This document shows, in pieces, positions 28,824-38,194 of a stretch of 46,929 bases of DNA (within the stretch, counting starts at the first letter, position 1; every line of letters begins with the position of its first letter). The DNA comes from Burkholderiales bacterium. GTDB taxonomy: Bacteria > Pseudomonadota > Gammaproteobacteria > Burkholderiales > JABEVD01. The DNA lies in assembly GCA_019753155.1 (NCBI GenBank), contig JAIELG010000012.1:1-46929 (forward strand). Direction: 5' to 3'. The notes beneath the pieces are model-generated. The model saw nothing but the letters and a program-made list of their open reading frames with translations, ran no database searches and was not told the origin of the DNA. The position numbers and the translations under genes were made by a program.

Positions 28824-29833
28824 CCGAATATCGTGGTTCTGTTTCTCCCCTGTTCCTTGGACTGGTAAAGCGCCTTGTCGGCACGATCCAGCGATTCGGT
28901 AATGCTGCTGTCGACGCTCGACGCGGCAATCCCGATGGAAACGGTAATCCCGCCGATCTGTCCGCCCTGGCGATGGATTTTCCCTTTTTCGATGCCCTGG
29001 CGGATGTTCTCCGCGAGCACATAAGCACCCGACACCGGCGTTTGCGGGAGCAGCACGGCAAATTCCTCGCCCCCGAAACGCGCAACCAGATCGCGGCCCT
29101 TTACGATCGACTTCAGGCTGTCAGCGACACCGCGTATCACCTTGTCGCCAAACAGGTGGCCGTAAGTGTCATTCACTTTCTTGAAATGATCGATGTCTAT
29201 CATCAGAACGCATGAGCCATCGCCGATCGCCTCCTCGTCGCCGAACATCTCGCCAGCCCTGGCTTCGAAACCACGCCGGTTGAGAAGCTCGGTCAACGGA
29301 TCGATCATCGCTTCGCCGCGGGCGGAATCGAGCTCCAGTTGCAGCTTTTCCACTTCCTTGCGGCTCTCCTCCAGCTTCGACTGCATGTCCTGCACGGAAT
29401 CCCGTACCTTGCCGGTATCCTTTTCCATCTCGCCGATCAGGGCATTGAGCGATGCCTGGTCGAGATTCTGCTTCAGCTTGTCCCCATAAGATTGCAGATT
29501 ATCCCCGAAGCTGCCGGCCTGCTTGCCTGTCTCCTCGGTAAATCCGGAAAGCCTCTCCAGCAGTTTCTGGATTTCCATGTGCATATGCTGCGCGCCATGG
29601 CTGGAGGAACTCATGTGCTGTTCGATCAAGCCGGCAATGGTTTCATTGTCGATTTTCCTGCCGGCATCGAGCAATTTACGCATGGCTTCCGAAAGCGCGG
29701 GATTGATGCCTGCCGTACATTCATACCATACCGCATAAGTCGGCGGGGTGAATGCCGCCGGATGTGCAGCCATTTTCTGGATAACCAGCCTCAGGATTTC
29801 TCCGCTCGCTTCCCGCGTCTGTCCCTTATACAT
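28820..29833 (-). CDS. Diguanylate cyclase with coiled-coil N-terminus
   Basis: A 337-residue GGDEF protein with no membrane segment. Residues 1-75 are an unrecognised helical region sharing the PTPxxYxxxYxxxAG pattern with the cyclase at 7438. Residues about 85-175 form a long amphipathic coiled coil (MQSKLEESRKEVEKLQLELD). The GGDEF domain follows with DPLTELLNRRGFEAR, MIDIDHFKKVNDTYGH and GGEEF at 254-258, so it should be active. The inhibitory-site position reads KGRD (K245, D248), not RxxD, so product inhibition is probably weak or absent. It lies 163 bases after fliE on the same strand and could be on the sigma54 transcript of fliE. Confidence 0.92.
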   Translation of the reverse strand: MYKGQTREASGEILRLVIQKMAAHPAAFTPPTYAVWYECTAGINPALSEAMRKLLDAGRKIDNETIAGLIEQHMSSSSHGAQHMHMEIQKLLERLSGFTEETGKQAGSFGDNLQSYGDKLKQNLDQASLNALIGEMEKDTGKVRDSVQDMQSKLEESRKEVEKLQLELDSARGEAMIDPLTELLNRRGFEARAGEMFGDEEAIGDGSCVLMIDIDHFKKVNDTYGHLFGDKVIRGVADSLKSIVKGRDLVARFGGEEFAVLLPQTPVSGAYVLAENIRQGIEKGKIHRQGGQIGGITVSIGIAASSVDSSITESLDRADKALYQSKEQGRNRTTIFG

Positions 29834-29934
29834 CTTGCATACCCGCTTTCGATTTTGGCTTCTTATACCGATTCCAGATTTTGCAGGCTATCACGAATTT
29901 CCGGCCCATGGCAAAATTCGTAACAGAATTGTAA

Positions 29935-29965
29935 CCATATCAATGGAATACCGAATTCGATATGG
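29935..29965. repeat. Inverted repeat between fliE and the cyclase
   Basis: Perfect 7-base arms CCATATC (29935-29941) and GATATGG (29959-29965) are separated by 17 bases, with a CGAATTCG palindrome inside. It could be a weak transcript end for fliE or a binding site in front of the cyclase. There is no T-run. Apart from this I see nothing defined in the 163-base gap. Confidence 0.3.
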
Positions 29966-29996
29966 GATGATGCGAAAAGGGGGCGCGCTCGAAACA

Positions 29997-30311
29997 TCAG
30001 ACCTGCATGTTCATGATATCGTTGTAGGCGGTGACCAGCCTGTTTCTGACCTGCACCATTTCCTGGAAGGAAATATTCGCTTTCTGCAGAGACAGCATGA
30101 CCTCGGTCAGGTTCGTGCTGGAAGCCCCCGTCTCCAGAGATTGGGCAAGCTTTTCGGAACCCTGCTGCGCGGCATTGACCTGATCGATGGATTGCTTCAA
30201 AACCGAGGCGAAATCGCCGCCCGGCGCAACAGTCTCGGGCGCTTTCCCGCCGGCGGCGCTCGAAGTCGCCTGCAACTGGCTGAGCATCGCATCTATTCCG
30301 GATAAATCCAT
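29997..30311 (-). CDS. fliE: FliE, hook-basal body protein
   Basis: A 104-residue protein, the standard FliE length, linking the MS ring to the rod. The C-terminal half is diagnostic: DFASVLKQSIDQVNAAQQGS, SLQKANISFQEMVQVRNRLV and TAYNDIMNMQV. The ATG at 30311 has a GAGGAG ribosome binding site. An upstream in-frame ATG at 30365 would place the start before the promoter and inside flrC, so it is rejected. It is transcribed away from fliF, from its own sigma54 promoter. Confidence 0.95.
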   Translation of the reverse strand: MDLSGIDAMLSQLQATSSAAGGKAPETVAPGGDFASVLKQSIDQVNAAQQGSEKLAQSLETGASSTNLTEVMLSLQKANISFQEMVQVRNRLVTAYNDIMNMQV

Positions 30312-30343
30312 TTCGACTCCTCGCAAAAATATACCAATAAACA

Positions 30344-30359
30344 AGCAATATGCGTGCCA
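30344..30359 (-). promoter_or_regulatory. Sigma54 promoter of fliE
   Basis: The minus strand reads TGGCACGCATATTGCT, a full match to TGGCAC-N5-TTGCW with GG and GC ten bases apart. It sits between the flrC stop and the fliE ATG at 30311. Transcription would start near 30333. The upstream activator is probably FlrC, whose gene lies next to it. Confidence 0.92.
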
Positions 30360-30361
30360 GA

Positions 30362-31705
30362 TCAATCCTTGCTGTCCAGCCGGTATTGCTGCAATTTATA
30401 CCGTAGCGTCCTCTCGCTGATGCCCAGCTTTTTCACGGCCAGTTTCCTCGATCCGTTGACGGATGCCAGCGTTTCCATGATATGCTTTTTTTCCAGCGAC
30501 TTGATGTCTTCGACTTTACCCCCTGAATCGACCTTCTCCTGCGATTCGGATTTTTCCGGCACGTCTTCCAGCAAAAGATCCTCCGCCTCGATTTCAGCCC
30601 CCGGCGCGAGTATCATTGCCCTCTGAATGACATTCTCGAGTTCCCTGACGTTGCCCGGCCAGGCATAGCGCATCAACCGGGCTTCGGCGGAAACGGAAAG
30701 CTTCAGGCCGGTTCTCTCCAGAGTCCCGGCCATCTTGCTCATGAAGAAACGTGCGAGCGGAACGATATCCCCAGGATGTTCGCGCAGGGGCGGAATGTTG
30801 AGCGGAATGACATTCAGCCTGTAATACAGATCCTCCCTGAAAGCGCCGTGGGCTACAATTTCTCGCATGTCCCGGTTGCTCGTGGCCAGCACACGGATAT
30901 CGAGGGCAATCGCCTTCCTGCCCCCTACGCGCTCCACTTCACGCTCCTGCAACACGCGCAGGAGTTTCGCCTGGAGCGCGAGCGGCATTTCAGAAATTTC
31001 ATCCAGCAGCAAGGTTCCGCCTTCCGCCTGCTCGAATTTTCCGGCCTGCGGCTGGGTTGCGCCGGTGAAAGCGCCCTTCTCGTAGCCGAAGAGCGTCGCC
31101 TCCAGAAGATTTTCGGGGATCGCCGCGCAATTGATCGCGACGAAAGCCTTGTCCGCCCGGGCGGAATTGCGGTGCATGAAACGCGCGAACACCTCCTTCC
31201 CGGTCCCGCTCTCCCCCGTCAACATGACGGTAGCGGAGGACTTCGCCACCCGTTTGGCCAGTTGCAGCAGCGCGGCGATCTTCGGATCCTGGGCGATCAC
31301 CCCGGAATTTTCGTCATAGGGCACGGGGAGCTGGTATTTTTCGACGTACTCGATCAGGCTGGAAGGCTCGAACGGCTTCAACAGGTAGTCGCTGGCGCCG
31401 CAGCGCATCGCGTTGACCGCTTTCTCGATATCGCCGAAAGCCGTCATCAGCACCACGGGGATGCCGGGAAAGGCGGTATTGATCTCGGCGAGGAGCGTAT
31501 AGCCGTCCATCGGCTTCATGTTGACATCGCTCACGACAAGCCCCACCTGCTCCCTCTTCAGCAGGGACAACGCCTCGGCCCCGTCTCCTGCCGAGAAGAC
31601 GGGGTATCCCGCGATTTCGAGCGTCGCCTCGATCGCTTCCCGCAGATCGCGATCGTCCTCCACGATCAGCACCGGCAGCCGCCTTGTCTTTTCGGGTTCA
31701 CTCAT
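30362..31705 (-). CDS. flrC: FlrC/FleR-type sigma54 response regulator
   Basis: A 447-residue NtrC-family activator of flagellar genes. The receiver domain (1-125) has the acidic pair EDD (17-18), the phospho-acceptor D60 in VVSDVNMKPMDG, and the conserved Lys of YLLKPFEP. The AAA+ domain (about 135-370) has Walker A GESGTGKE (164-171), the sigma54-contacting GAFTGA (211-216), GGTLLLDEISEMP and an arginine-finger region. A Fis-type HTH is at the C-terminus (about 405-447), with KKLGISERTLRYKLQ. It overlaps the kinase gene by eight bases, so the pair is co-expressed. The name FleR (Pseudomonas) would fit equally well. Confidence 0.94.
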   Translation of the reverse strand: MSEPEKTRRLPVLIVEDDRDLREAIEATLEIAGYPVFSAGDGAEALSLLKREQVGLVVSDVNMKPMDGYTLLAEINTAFPGIPVVLMTAFGDIEKAVNAMRCGASDYLLKPFEPSSLIEYVEKYQLPVPYDENSGVIAQDPKIAALLQLAKRVAKSSATVMLTGESGTGKEVFARFMHRNSARADKAFVAINCAAIPENLLEATLFGYEKGAFTGATQPQAGKFEQAEGGTLLLDEISEMPLALQAKLLRVLQEREVERVGGRKAIALDIRVLATSNRDMREIVAHGAFREDLYYRLNVIPLNIPPLREHPGDIVPLARFFMSKMAGTLERTGLKLSVSAEARLMRYAWPGNVRELENVIQRAMILAPGAEIEAEDLLLEDVPEKSESQEKVDSGGKVEDIKSLEKKHIMETLASVNGSRKLAVKKLGISERTLRYKLQQYRLDSKD

Positions 31706-32906
31706 CGATCGACTCTATCCTCAGCATGTCGCTCGCCCGCTTGTTCCACTGCTCCGCAGGCAGCCTCAATCCCGTGGGCAATTCCAATATAAACTCGCTT
31801 CCGTGACCGGTCGCGGACTTGACCGTTATCCTCCCGCCATGCGACTGGACGACCGCACGCACGATTGCAAGTCCCAGCCCTGTTCCTTCCTGGCGCGTAG
31901 TGAAGAAGGGCTCGAACAGGCGTTCCCGCACCCTGCTCTCCACCCCTCTTCCCTCGTCTTTCACTGCAATAACCGCATACCCGTCTTCCTGATTCGCGCA
32001 AAGCGTTATCCTGCCCCCGCTCGTGGAAGCCTGCATCGCATTTTCCAGAAGATTGAGCAGGGCGCCGCTCAGAGCCTTGCGGCTTCCCTTGAGCGCGGCG
32101 CCCCGGCTTTCGTCCCTGAGTTCGAAGGCAAGTCCGCGCGCTTTCATCTGGGGATCGATCACCTGCTGAAGCTCCCCCAGCAGGCTGGAAACCTGGATAT
32201 CCTCATCCCCCACGGTTTCCCCCTTGACGAAAAGCAGCATATCCTTGATCAATTGTTCCAGATGGCGCAACCTTGCCAGCGATTTTTCGGCAAACCGCCC
32301 CCGCTCCTCCTGGGACAGGTCTTCCTTGCCCAGGTGGGAAGTGTACAGCATCGCCGTGGCAAGCGGCGTGCGCAACTGGTGCGCAAGGCTTGCCGCCATT
32401 TCCCCCATTGCAGAGAGGCGCTGGTTGCGCTGCATCTGCATCTTCATATTGTGCGTCTCGGTGATGTCCTGGATCATCAGTATCTGCCCATCCGAAGCAC
32501 CGAGACTGCTCTTCGCAATGCTGAGCCGCCGCGCGCCCTGCAATATCCATTCCCCAGGCGTGCCGGTTTGCTGCAAGCCGGATTCCACATCGTCCGCCCA
32601 TGACTTGCCGACAACATCCCCGAACATGGCAAGGGACGCGGGATTGGCCTCAGCCGCCTTCCCCGATGCATCGAGCACCACCACCCCGCCCGGCAAAGCG
32701 CTCAGAATCAGGCTCAAGCGCTCAGAAAGCGCTTCTTTTTCAATGAACTGGCTCCTGAGCTCGCCGTTTGCCACGGCAAGTTCCGATGTCAATTGCTCGA
32801 CGCGCTGCTGCAATGCCTGGTAGGAATGGGAAAGCTGTTCGGATGCCTGGGTGAAGATAGAAAACGCTTCTTCCAGCCGTTTCTTGTTTCCGGGTATAGA
32901 ATCCAT
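31698..32906 (-). CDS. flrB: FlrB/FleS-type sensor histidine kinase
   Basis: A 402-residue soluble kinase that should phosphorylate the FlrC next to it. An N-terminal coiled coil (residues 10-65) leads to a PAS domain (about 65-150) with LILSALPGGVVVLDASGKA. The HisKA box SLAHQLRTPLATAML has H176. The ATPase part has LLNLLENAMQAS (N box), VKDEGRGV and EGTGLGLAIVRAVVQSHGG. No membrane segment is present, as in FlrB/FleS. The start is uncertain: ATG 32906 fits family length but lacks a clear ribosome site; ATGs at 32960, 32972 and 32975 are alternatives, the last two beside AAGGGG. The longer open frame to 33620 runs antisense through fliF and is rejected. Confidence 0.9.
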   Translation of the reverse strand: MDSIPGNKKRLEEAFSIFTQASEQLSHSYQALQQRVEQLTSELAVANGELRSQFIEKEALSERLSLILSALPGGVVVLDASGKAAEANPASLAMFGDVVGKSWADDVESGLQQTGTPGEWILQGARRLSIAKSSLGASDGQILMIQDITETHNMKMQMQRNQRLSAMGEMAASLAHQLRTPLATAMLYTSHLGKEDLSQEERGRFAEKSLARLRHLEQLIKDMLLFVKGETVGDEDIQVSSLLGELQQVIDPQMKARGLAFELRDESRGAALKGSRKALSGALLNLLENAMQASTSGGRITLCANQEDGYAVIAVKDEGRGVESRVRERLFEPFFTTRQEGTGLGLAIVRAVVQSHGGRITVKSATGHGSEFILELPTGLRLPAEQWNKRASDMLRIESIDE

Positions 32907-32995
32907 ACTTTGATGACTCAGCCAGTAGCCCCCATCACTGGAGGCATGTAGAATATTCATTGTGGATAACATCATACCCCTTATGCCGGACTTTT

Positions 32996-33017
32996 TTAAA
33001 GTGCGTTTCCACTTTAA
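32996..33017. promoter_or_regulatory. Palindrome between flrB and fliF
   Basis: Perfect 8-base arms TTAAAGTG (32996-33003) and CACTTTAA (33010-33017) are separated by six bases. It lies in the 129-base divergent gap, 18 bases before the fliF ATG, which makes a repressor or activator operator plausible. No sigma54 or sigma28 promoter toward fliF or flrB was found by eye. Confidence 0.45.
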
Positions 33018-33035
33018 TTCATTGGGTACAAAGAC

Positions 33036-34661
33036 ATGGCGGTAGACACCCCACCTTCTTTGCTGTCCCAGTTGCAACTGCTGAACCGACTGCCCATGCA
33101 GCAGAAGTTCGGGCTGATGGTCGCCGCTGCCGCCATCATCGCGATTCTTGTCGGCGCATGGATATGGGAAACCACGCCCGACTACCGGGTGCTCTACAGC
33201 AATCTCTCCGACAAGGACGGCGGCGCGATCATCGCCTCCCTGCAGCAATTGAACGTCCCCTATAAATTTGCGGAAGGCGGCGGCGCGCTCCTCGTCCCGG
33301 CAGACATGGTTCACGAGGCACGCCTCAAGCTCGCCTCCCAGGGTCTGCCCAAGAGCAGCCTCGTCGGTTTCGAATTGATGGAGAACGAGAAATTCGGGAC
33401 GAGCCAGTTCCAGGAACAGGTCAATTACCAGCGGGCGCTGGAAGGCGAACTTGCCAAAACGATACAGTCCCTTTCTTCCGTGCAAAGCGCAAGGGTGCAT
33501 CTGGCCATCCCCAAACCATCGGTTTTCGTCCGGGAGCAGGAAAAACCGAGCGCCTCGGTGCTCCTGGATCTCTACCCCGGCAAGCCCCTGGACCAGGCGC
33601 AGGTGAGCGCAATCGCGCATCTCGTTTCAAGCAGCATTTCGGATCTCTCGGTAAAAAACGTGACGATCGTCGATCAGAACGGGAATCTGTTGAGCCAGCC
33701 CATCGATGCGCTTTTGAATAGCGGAATGGACCCAGGGCAGATGAAATATATCCAGGAGACCGAGCGCAGCTACATCAAGCGCATCGAGGATATCCTGACT
33801 CCGGTGGTGGGCGCGAACAACGTGCGCGCCCAGGTGACCGCCGATCTCGATTTCTCTCAAGTGGAAAACACCTCGGAGAGTTTCCGTCCCAACCAGGATC
33901 CCGCCGGCGCGGCGGTACGCAGCCAGCAGGTTTCGGAGACGAATTCGAGCAGCGAGCAAAAGGCAAGCGGCGTTCCCGGATCGCTGTCCAACCAGCCGCC
34001 TGCGCCCGTGAGCGCGCCTGTCGCCTCGCCTTCCAAGCCGACCTCCACGAGCGGCAATACGTCGAACACGCAAAAGGATTCGACCACGAATTACGAGCTC
34101 GACAAAACGATACAGCATACCAAACACCCCGTCGGCAACATCAAGCGCCTTTCGGTCGCCGTGGTCGTCAACTACGACAGGAAGGTCGACGCCAAGGGGA
34201 AAGTCAGCTTCAAGCCGCTCCCACCCGGCGAAATCGGCCAGATCAACGATCTCGTCAAGGAAACGATGGGGTTCAATGCGACCAGAGGGGACACGCTGAA
34301 CATCGTCAATACCGCTTTTACCGCGCCGGAAACCGAAGTCATCCCCCCGCTTCCCTGGTGGAAACAGCCCGAAATCACGGCGCTGGCAACCACGATCGCG
34401 AAAAACCTGGCCATCGCCGCAATCGTGGGATACCTGATATTCGGCATCATCCGTCCGGCCTTGAAGAACATCAAGCTTCAGGCGGTGGAACTGGCTCAAA
34501 CCGAGGCGGCAGCGAAAGCCGAGGCCGAACAGCATCATCATGTCCCATCCATACCCATGCATGACGAGGGGCAATCGGTGGAAGCCGCGAGGGAGCTTGC
34601 GCGCCAGAACCCTCAGCTTGTCGCCAACGTGATCAAAGGCTGGGTGGCAGGAAATGAGTGA
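33036..34661 (+). CDS. fliF: FliF, MS-ring protein
   Basis: The 541-residue inner-membrane ring on which the motor and export gate are built. A first membrane helix is at about residues 26-44 (LMVAAAAIIAILVGAWIW). The ring-building motifs follow: YRVLYSNLSDKDGGAIIASL, ARLKLASQGLPKS, VNYQRALEGELAKTIQSL and ARVHLAIPKPSVFVREQEKP. A Ser/Pro/Thr-rich linker lies near 290-350. The second helix is near 450-475, and the C-terminal tail (SVEAARELARQNPQLVANVI) binds FliG. It starts the fliFGHIJ block and overlaps fliG by eight bases. Confidence 0.97.
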   Translation: MAVDTPPSLLSQLQLLNRLPMQQKFGLMVAAAAIIAILVGAWIWETTPDYRVLYSNLSDKDGGAIIASLQQLNVPYKFAEGGGALLVPADMVHEARLKLASQGLPKSSLVGFELMENEKFGTSQFQEQVNYQRALEGELAKTIQSLSSVQSARVHLAIPKPSVFVREQEKPSASVLLDLYPGKPLDQAQVSAIAHLVSSSISDLSVKNVTIVDQNGNLLSQPIDALLNSGMDPGQMKYIQETERSYIKRIEDILTPVVGANNVRAQVTADLDFSQVENTSESFRPNQDPAGAAVRSQQVSETNSSSEQKASGVPGSLSNQPPAPVSAPVASPSKPTSTSGNTSNTQKDSTTNYELDKTIQHTKHPVGNIKRLSVAVVVNYDRKVDAKGKVSFKPLPPGEIGQINDLVKETMGFNATRGDTLNIVNTAFTAPETEVIPPLPWWKQPEITALATTIAKNLAIAAIVGYLIFGIIRPALKNIKLQAVELAQTEAAAKAEAEQHHHVPSIPMHDEGQSVEAARELARQNPQLVANVIKGWVAGNE

Positions 34662-35649
34662 CGAGGGAATCAACAAAAGCGCCATCCTGCTGCTTTCCCT
34701 GGGGGAAAACGAGGCCGCGGAAGTGTTCAAATACCTGGGTCCCAAGGAAGTGCAGAAACTCGGGACGGCGATGGCCAACCTGTCCAATGTCTCCCATGAA
34801 ATGATAGACAGCGTGTTTTCCGAGTTTTATAACATTGCCGGCGAGAAAACGACGCTGGGGATGGATTCGGACGACTATATCCGCTCGGTGCTCAGAAAAG
34901 CCCTCGGGGAAGAGAAAGCGGCAGGGCTGATAGACCGCATCCTTCAGGGCGGCGACACCAGCGGCATCGAAAGCCTGAAATGGATGACCGCAGCCGCTGT
35001 CGCGGAATTGATCCATAACGAGCATCCCCAGATCATCGCCACGATTCTCGTCCATCTCGAACCCGATCAGGCTTCCGAAATACTTGGGCACTTTACCGAC
35101 CGCCTCAGAAACGATGTCCTGCTCAGGATAACGACCCTCGACGGCATCCAGCCTGCCGCGCTCAAGGAACTCAACGATGTGCTGTCGAAACTCCTTTCCG
35201 GCGGGGCCAACATCAAGAAAACGACGCTCGGCGGCGTCAAGGTCGTTGCCGACATCATGAACTACATGGGGGGTGGGCAGGATGCCGCCGCCATAGAAAA
35301 CATCAAGGAGCACGACCCGGACATGGCGCAGCAGATTCTGGATGCCATGTTCGTTTTCGAAAACCTGATGGATGTGGACGATCGCGGCATCCAGCTGCTC
35401 CTGCGCGAAATCCAGTCCGAATCTCTGATCATCGCCCTCAAGGGCGCATCGGAAGAATTGCGCGAAAAGATATTCAAGAACATGTCACAACGCGCAGCCG
35501 AAATGATGCGCGAAGATCTCGAATCCAAGGGCCCGGTCAGGATCAGCGAAGTCGAGGCGGAGCAGAAGGAAATCCTGAAGGTCGTCAGACGACTCGCGGA
35601 CGAAGGCCAACTCGTCCTGGGCGGCAAGGGAGAGGAAGGCTTTGTCTAG
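34654..35649 (+). CDS. fliG: FliG, motor switch protein
   Basis: A 331-residue C-ring protein that couples torque from the stator. N-terminal domain: NKSAILLLSLGENEAAEVFK. Middle domain: LIHNEHPQIIATILVHLEPD, with the EHPQ motif that contacts FliM. C-terminal torque domain: VDDRGIQLLLREIQSESLII and KNMSQRAAEMMREDLESKGP, containing the charged residues that face MotA. It overlaps fliF and fliH by eight bases each. Confidence 0.97.
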   Translation: MSDEGINKSAILLLSLGENEAAEVFKYLGPKEVQKLGTAMANLSNVSHEMIDSVFSEFYNIAGEKTTLGMDSDDYIRSVLRKALGEEKAAGLIDRILQGGDTSGIESLKWMTAAAVAELIHNEHPQIIATILVHLEPDQASEILGHFTDRLRNDVLLRITTLDGIQPAALKELNDVLSKLLSGGANIKKTTLGGVKVVADIMNYMGGGQDAAAIENIKEHDPDMAQQILDAMFVFENLMDVDDRGIQLLLREIQSESLIIALKGASEELREKIFKNMSQRAAEMMREDLESKGPVRISEVEAEQKEILKVVRRLADEGQLVLGGKGEEGFV

Positions 35650-36292
35650 GCCCACCATTCCGAAAGAAAAATTGAGCGCCTATCAAAGATGGGAGCTCGA
35701 TTCCCTCGATGAAGATTCGAAAAGCGCAGGCATCACTTTTCCTACCGCCCAGGAAATCGAGCACATCCACCAGAGCGCCCAGCAGGAAGGATACAGCGCA
35801 GGGCACCAGCAGGGCTATGCGGAGGGATACAGGCAGGGTATGGCGAATGCGAACGAGAAGGTCGAGCACATCCAGTTGCTGCTTTCCAATCTCAGTCACG
35901 CGCTGCAAAATCTCGATCAGGAAATCGCCCAGGACCTCCTCTCCCTTGCGCTTGCCATAGCAAAACAGGTGCTGTATCAGGCCGTAGCGGTCAAGCCGGA
36001 CTTGCTGCTCTCGATCGTCAGGGAAGCAATCAGCCAGCTTCCTTCTTTCAATCAGCATGCCCACCTGGCGCTGAACCCGCTGGATGCGATCCTGGTCAAA
36101 GAGCATATGGGAGATCAACTCGAACATACCGGATGGAAAATCATAGAAGACCAGCGCATCGAGCGGGGCGGATGTCAGATCGAAACCACGACGAGCGAAG
36201 TGGATGCATCGCTTTCGAATCGCTGGCAAAGGGTGGTATCGGCGATTGCCCAGAATAACGACTGGCTGGTCAAACCGGAGGATGAGGTATGA
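35642..36292 (+). CDS. fliH: FliH, export ATPase regulator (TTG start)
   Basis: A 216-residue protein that holds and restrains the FliI ATPase and links it to FliN. The glycine-spaced helix [19 protein letters not shown] (about residues 53-72) is the FliH hallmark. The C-terminal half ([26 protein letters not shown]-like [16 protein letters not shown]) matches the FliI-binding region. The start codon is TTG at 35642, with AGAGGAAGG directly upstream; no other start before residue 60 keeps the family N-terminus. It overlaps fliG by eight bases and fliI by an ATGA junction. Confidence 0.93.
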   Translation: MSRPTIPKEKLSAYQRWELDSLDEDSKSAGITFPTAQEIEHIHQSAQQEGYSAGHQQGYAEGYRQGMANANEKVEHIQLLLSNLSHALQNLDQEIAQDLLSLALAIAKQVLYQAVAVKPDLLLSIVREAISQLPSFNQHAHLALNPLDAILVKEHMGDQLEHTGWKIIEDQRIERGGCQIETTTSEVDASLSNRWQRVVSAIAQNNDWLVKPEDEV

Positions 36293-37692
36293 CTGAAGTC
36301 AATTCGCATACCGGGCACTGGAAGGGCTTTTTGCAGGACTGCGCGGAACTCGTTTCGGAATCCCGTCCGCTGCAAGTCAGCGGCCATCTCACCAAGGTCG
36401 CAGGACTCGTCATCGAAGCAGTGGGCCTGCAACTTCCGGTGGGAAGCGATTGCACCATCATCCTGCCTGACGGTAAAACCGTGGATGCGGAAATCGTCGG
36501 TTTTTCCGGGAACAAGCTCTACATGATGCCGACAAACGATATTTACGGACTCGTTCCGGGAGCAAAAGTCGTACCCATCGAAGCCTTGCCCGGAAAGCCC
36601 AGGCTGGGCGCCCCGCTCCACCCCAAAAGGCGGGTTCAGGATCATACCAAGCTTGTGCCTGTCGGCGACGCCCTTCTCGGTCGCGTACTGGACGGCACGG
36701 GCCGCCCTCTCGACACCCTGGGGCCGCTCGGCGCAGTTCAAAGCGCGACATTGCAAAGCCGGCCATTCAATCCGCTCAACCGCGAACCCATCAGTGCGCC
36801 GCTCGATGTCGGCGTCAGGGCGATCAATGCCCTCATGACGGTGGGAAGGGGGCAGCGCATGGGGCTTTTCGCAGGAAGCGGCGTCGGGAAGAGCGTGCTG
36901 CTCGGCATGATGGCGCGATATACGAGCGCGGATGTCATCGTCGTCGGATTGATCGGCGAACGCGGACGCGAAGTCAAGGAATTCATCGAGCAGATCCTGG
37001 GCAAGGAGGGCCTCGCCCGTTCCGTAGTCGTCGCAACGCCGGCCGACACCTCCCCACTCCTGCGCTTGCAGGGCGCAGCCTATGCGACGACCATAGCGGA
37101 ACATTTTCGCAACAAGGGCAAACATGTCCTGCTGATCATGGATTCCCTGACCCGATTTGCCATGGCGCAGCGCGAGATCGCCCTTGCAATCGGCGAGCCG
37201 CCTGCCACGAAAGGCTACCCGCCATCGGTTTTCGCAAGACTCCCCCAGTTGGTGGAGCGCGCCGGGAACGGACCGAAAGGCGGCGGGTCGATCACCGCCT
37301 TCTATACTGTCCTCGCAGAGGGAGATGACCTGCAGGATCCCATAGCGGACAGCGCGCGCGCCATCCTGGACGGCCATATCGTGCTCTCGAGAAGCCTGTC
37401 GGACCAGGGACATTATCCTGCAATCGACATCGAAGCATCGATCAGCCGCGCCTTCACCAGCCTGGTTTCCGAGGAGCATATCGATCTGGTCAGGCGCTTC
37501 AAGCAGTATTATTCCAGATACCAGAGAAACCGGGATTTGATCAACGTGGGCGCCTATATTTCGGGTTCCGACCCGGAGTTGGACAGGGCCATCGCCATTT
37601 ACCCGAGACTGGAGGCCTTCCTCGCGCAGAAAATGCACGAAAGGGAATCCTATCTGGGCAGCATCAACCAACTGGCCTCGCTTTTGACATGA
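36289..37692 (+). CDS. fliI: FliI, flagellar export ATPase
   Basis: A 467-residue ATPase of the F1-beta-like type III export family. Walker A is [12 protein letters not shown] with GSGVGKS at 196-202. Others are [37 protein letters not shown] (Walker B), [21 protein letters not shown] and [14 protein letters not shown]. It uses ATP to help bring export substrates to the gate. The ATG overlaps the fliH stop, and the fliI stop overlaps the fliJ ATG. Confidence 0.97.
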   Translation: MTEVNSHTGHWKGFLQDCAELVSESRPLQVSGHLTKVAGLVIEAVGLQLPVGSDCTIILPDGKTVDAEIVGFSGNKLYMMPTNDIYGLVPGAKVVPIEALPGKPRLGAPLHPKRRVQDHTKLVPVGDALLGRVLDGTGRPLDTLGPLGAVQSATLQSRPFNPLNREPISAPLDVGVRAINALMTVGRGQRMGLFAGSGVGKSVLLGMMARYTSADVIVVGLIGERGREVKEFIEQILGKEGLARSVVVATPADTSPLLRLQGAAYATTIAEHFRNKGKHVLLIMDSLTRFAMAQREIALAIGEPPATKGYPPSVFARLPQLVERAGNGPKGGGSITAFYTVLAEGDDLQDPIADSARAILDGHIVLSRSLSDQGHYPAIDIEASISRAFTSLVSEEHIDLVRRFKQYYSRYQRNRDLINVGAYISGSDPELDRAIAIYPRLEAFLAQKMHERESYLGSINQLASLLT

Positions 37693-38141
37693 GCAAGGCT
37701 TTCCCGCTCCAACCCCTCATCGATCTGGCGAAAAACGAGACGGATATCGCAATCAGAAAACTTGGCGAACTGAACCGGCAGAACCGCAGCATCAGCGGCA
37801 AGCTCGATCTGCTGCTGCAATACAGGCAGGAATATCAATTGCGTTTCGAGGAATCGGTCAGATGCGGAATGAATCAGGCCGAATGGCGGAACTACCAGCA
37901 TTTTTTCTACAAGCTCGATGAAGCCATCGATCAGCAAAGACAATTGCAGCTTGCATTCAGGCAGACAGTCGAAGCCAGCCAGATCGAATACCAGGAGAAG
38001 CAGAAAAAACTGAAATCGTTCGAAACGCTTGCACAGCGCCATGAAACATTCGAATATGCAAGGGGCGCCCGCCTCGAACAAAAGGAACAGGACGACCTGT
38101 CGAACAAGGCTTTCATGCGCAAACGGAACGAGGAAGAATAA
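37689..38141 (+). CDS. fliJ: FliJ, export chaperone escort
   Basis: A 150-residue, almost entirely helical protein with long heptad patterns, for example [19 protein letters not shown] and [20 protein letters not shown]. The start, [20 protein letters not shown], and the basic end, [11 protein letters not shown], fit FliJ. FliJ is the gamma-like stalk of the FliI ring. It follows fliI with an ATGA overlap, and its stop lies five bases before the sigma54 promoter of fliK. Confidence 0.93.
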   Translation: MSKAFPLQPLIDLAKNETDIAIRKLGELNRQNRSISGKLDLLLQYRQEYQLRFEESVRCGMNQAEWRNYQHFFYKLDEAIDQQRQLQLAFRQTVEASQIEYQEKQKKLKSFETLAQRHETFEYARGARLEQKEQDDLSNKAFMRKRNEEE

Positions 38142-38146
38142 GGGAC

Positions 38147-38162
38147 TGGCACAAGGCTTGCT
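38147..38162 (+). promoter_or_regulatory. Sigma54 promoter of fliK
   Basis: TGGCACAAGGCTTGCT is a full match to TGGCAC-N5-TTGCW with GG and GC ten bases apart. It begins six bases after the fliJ stop and would start transcription near 38173, 22 bases before the fliK ATG. fliK can thus be made separately from fliFGHIJ. Confidence 0.92.
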
Positions 38163-38194
38163 ACGGCTCAGGGTATCCGGAAAAAGGAAAACTC

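Noticed and set aside
32907-33620. N-terminal extension of flrB
   Set aside because: The extra codons run antisense through fliF and show no domain; family members start near the coiled coil at 32906.
36175-37671. A 498-codon minus-strand frame
   Set aside because: It is antisense to fliI, which has intact ATPase motifs. No ribosome site or family pattern is visible.
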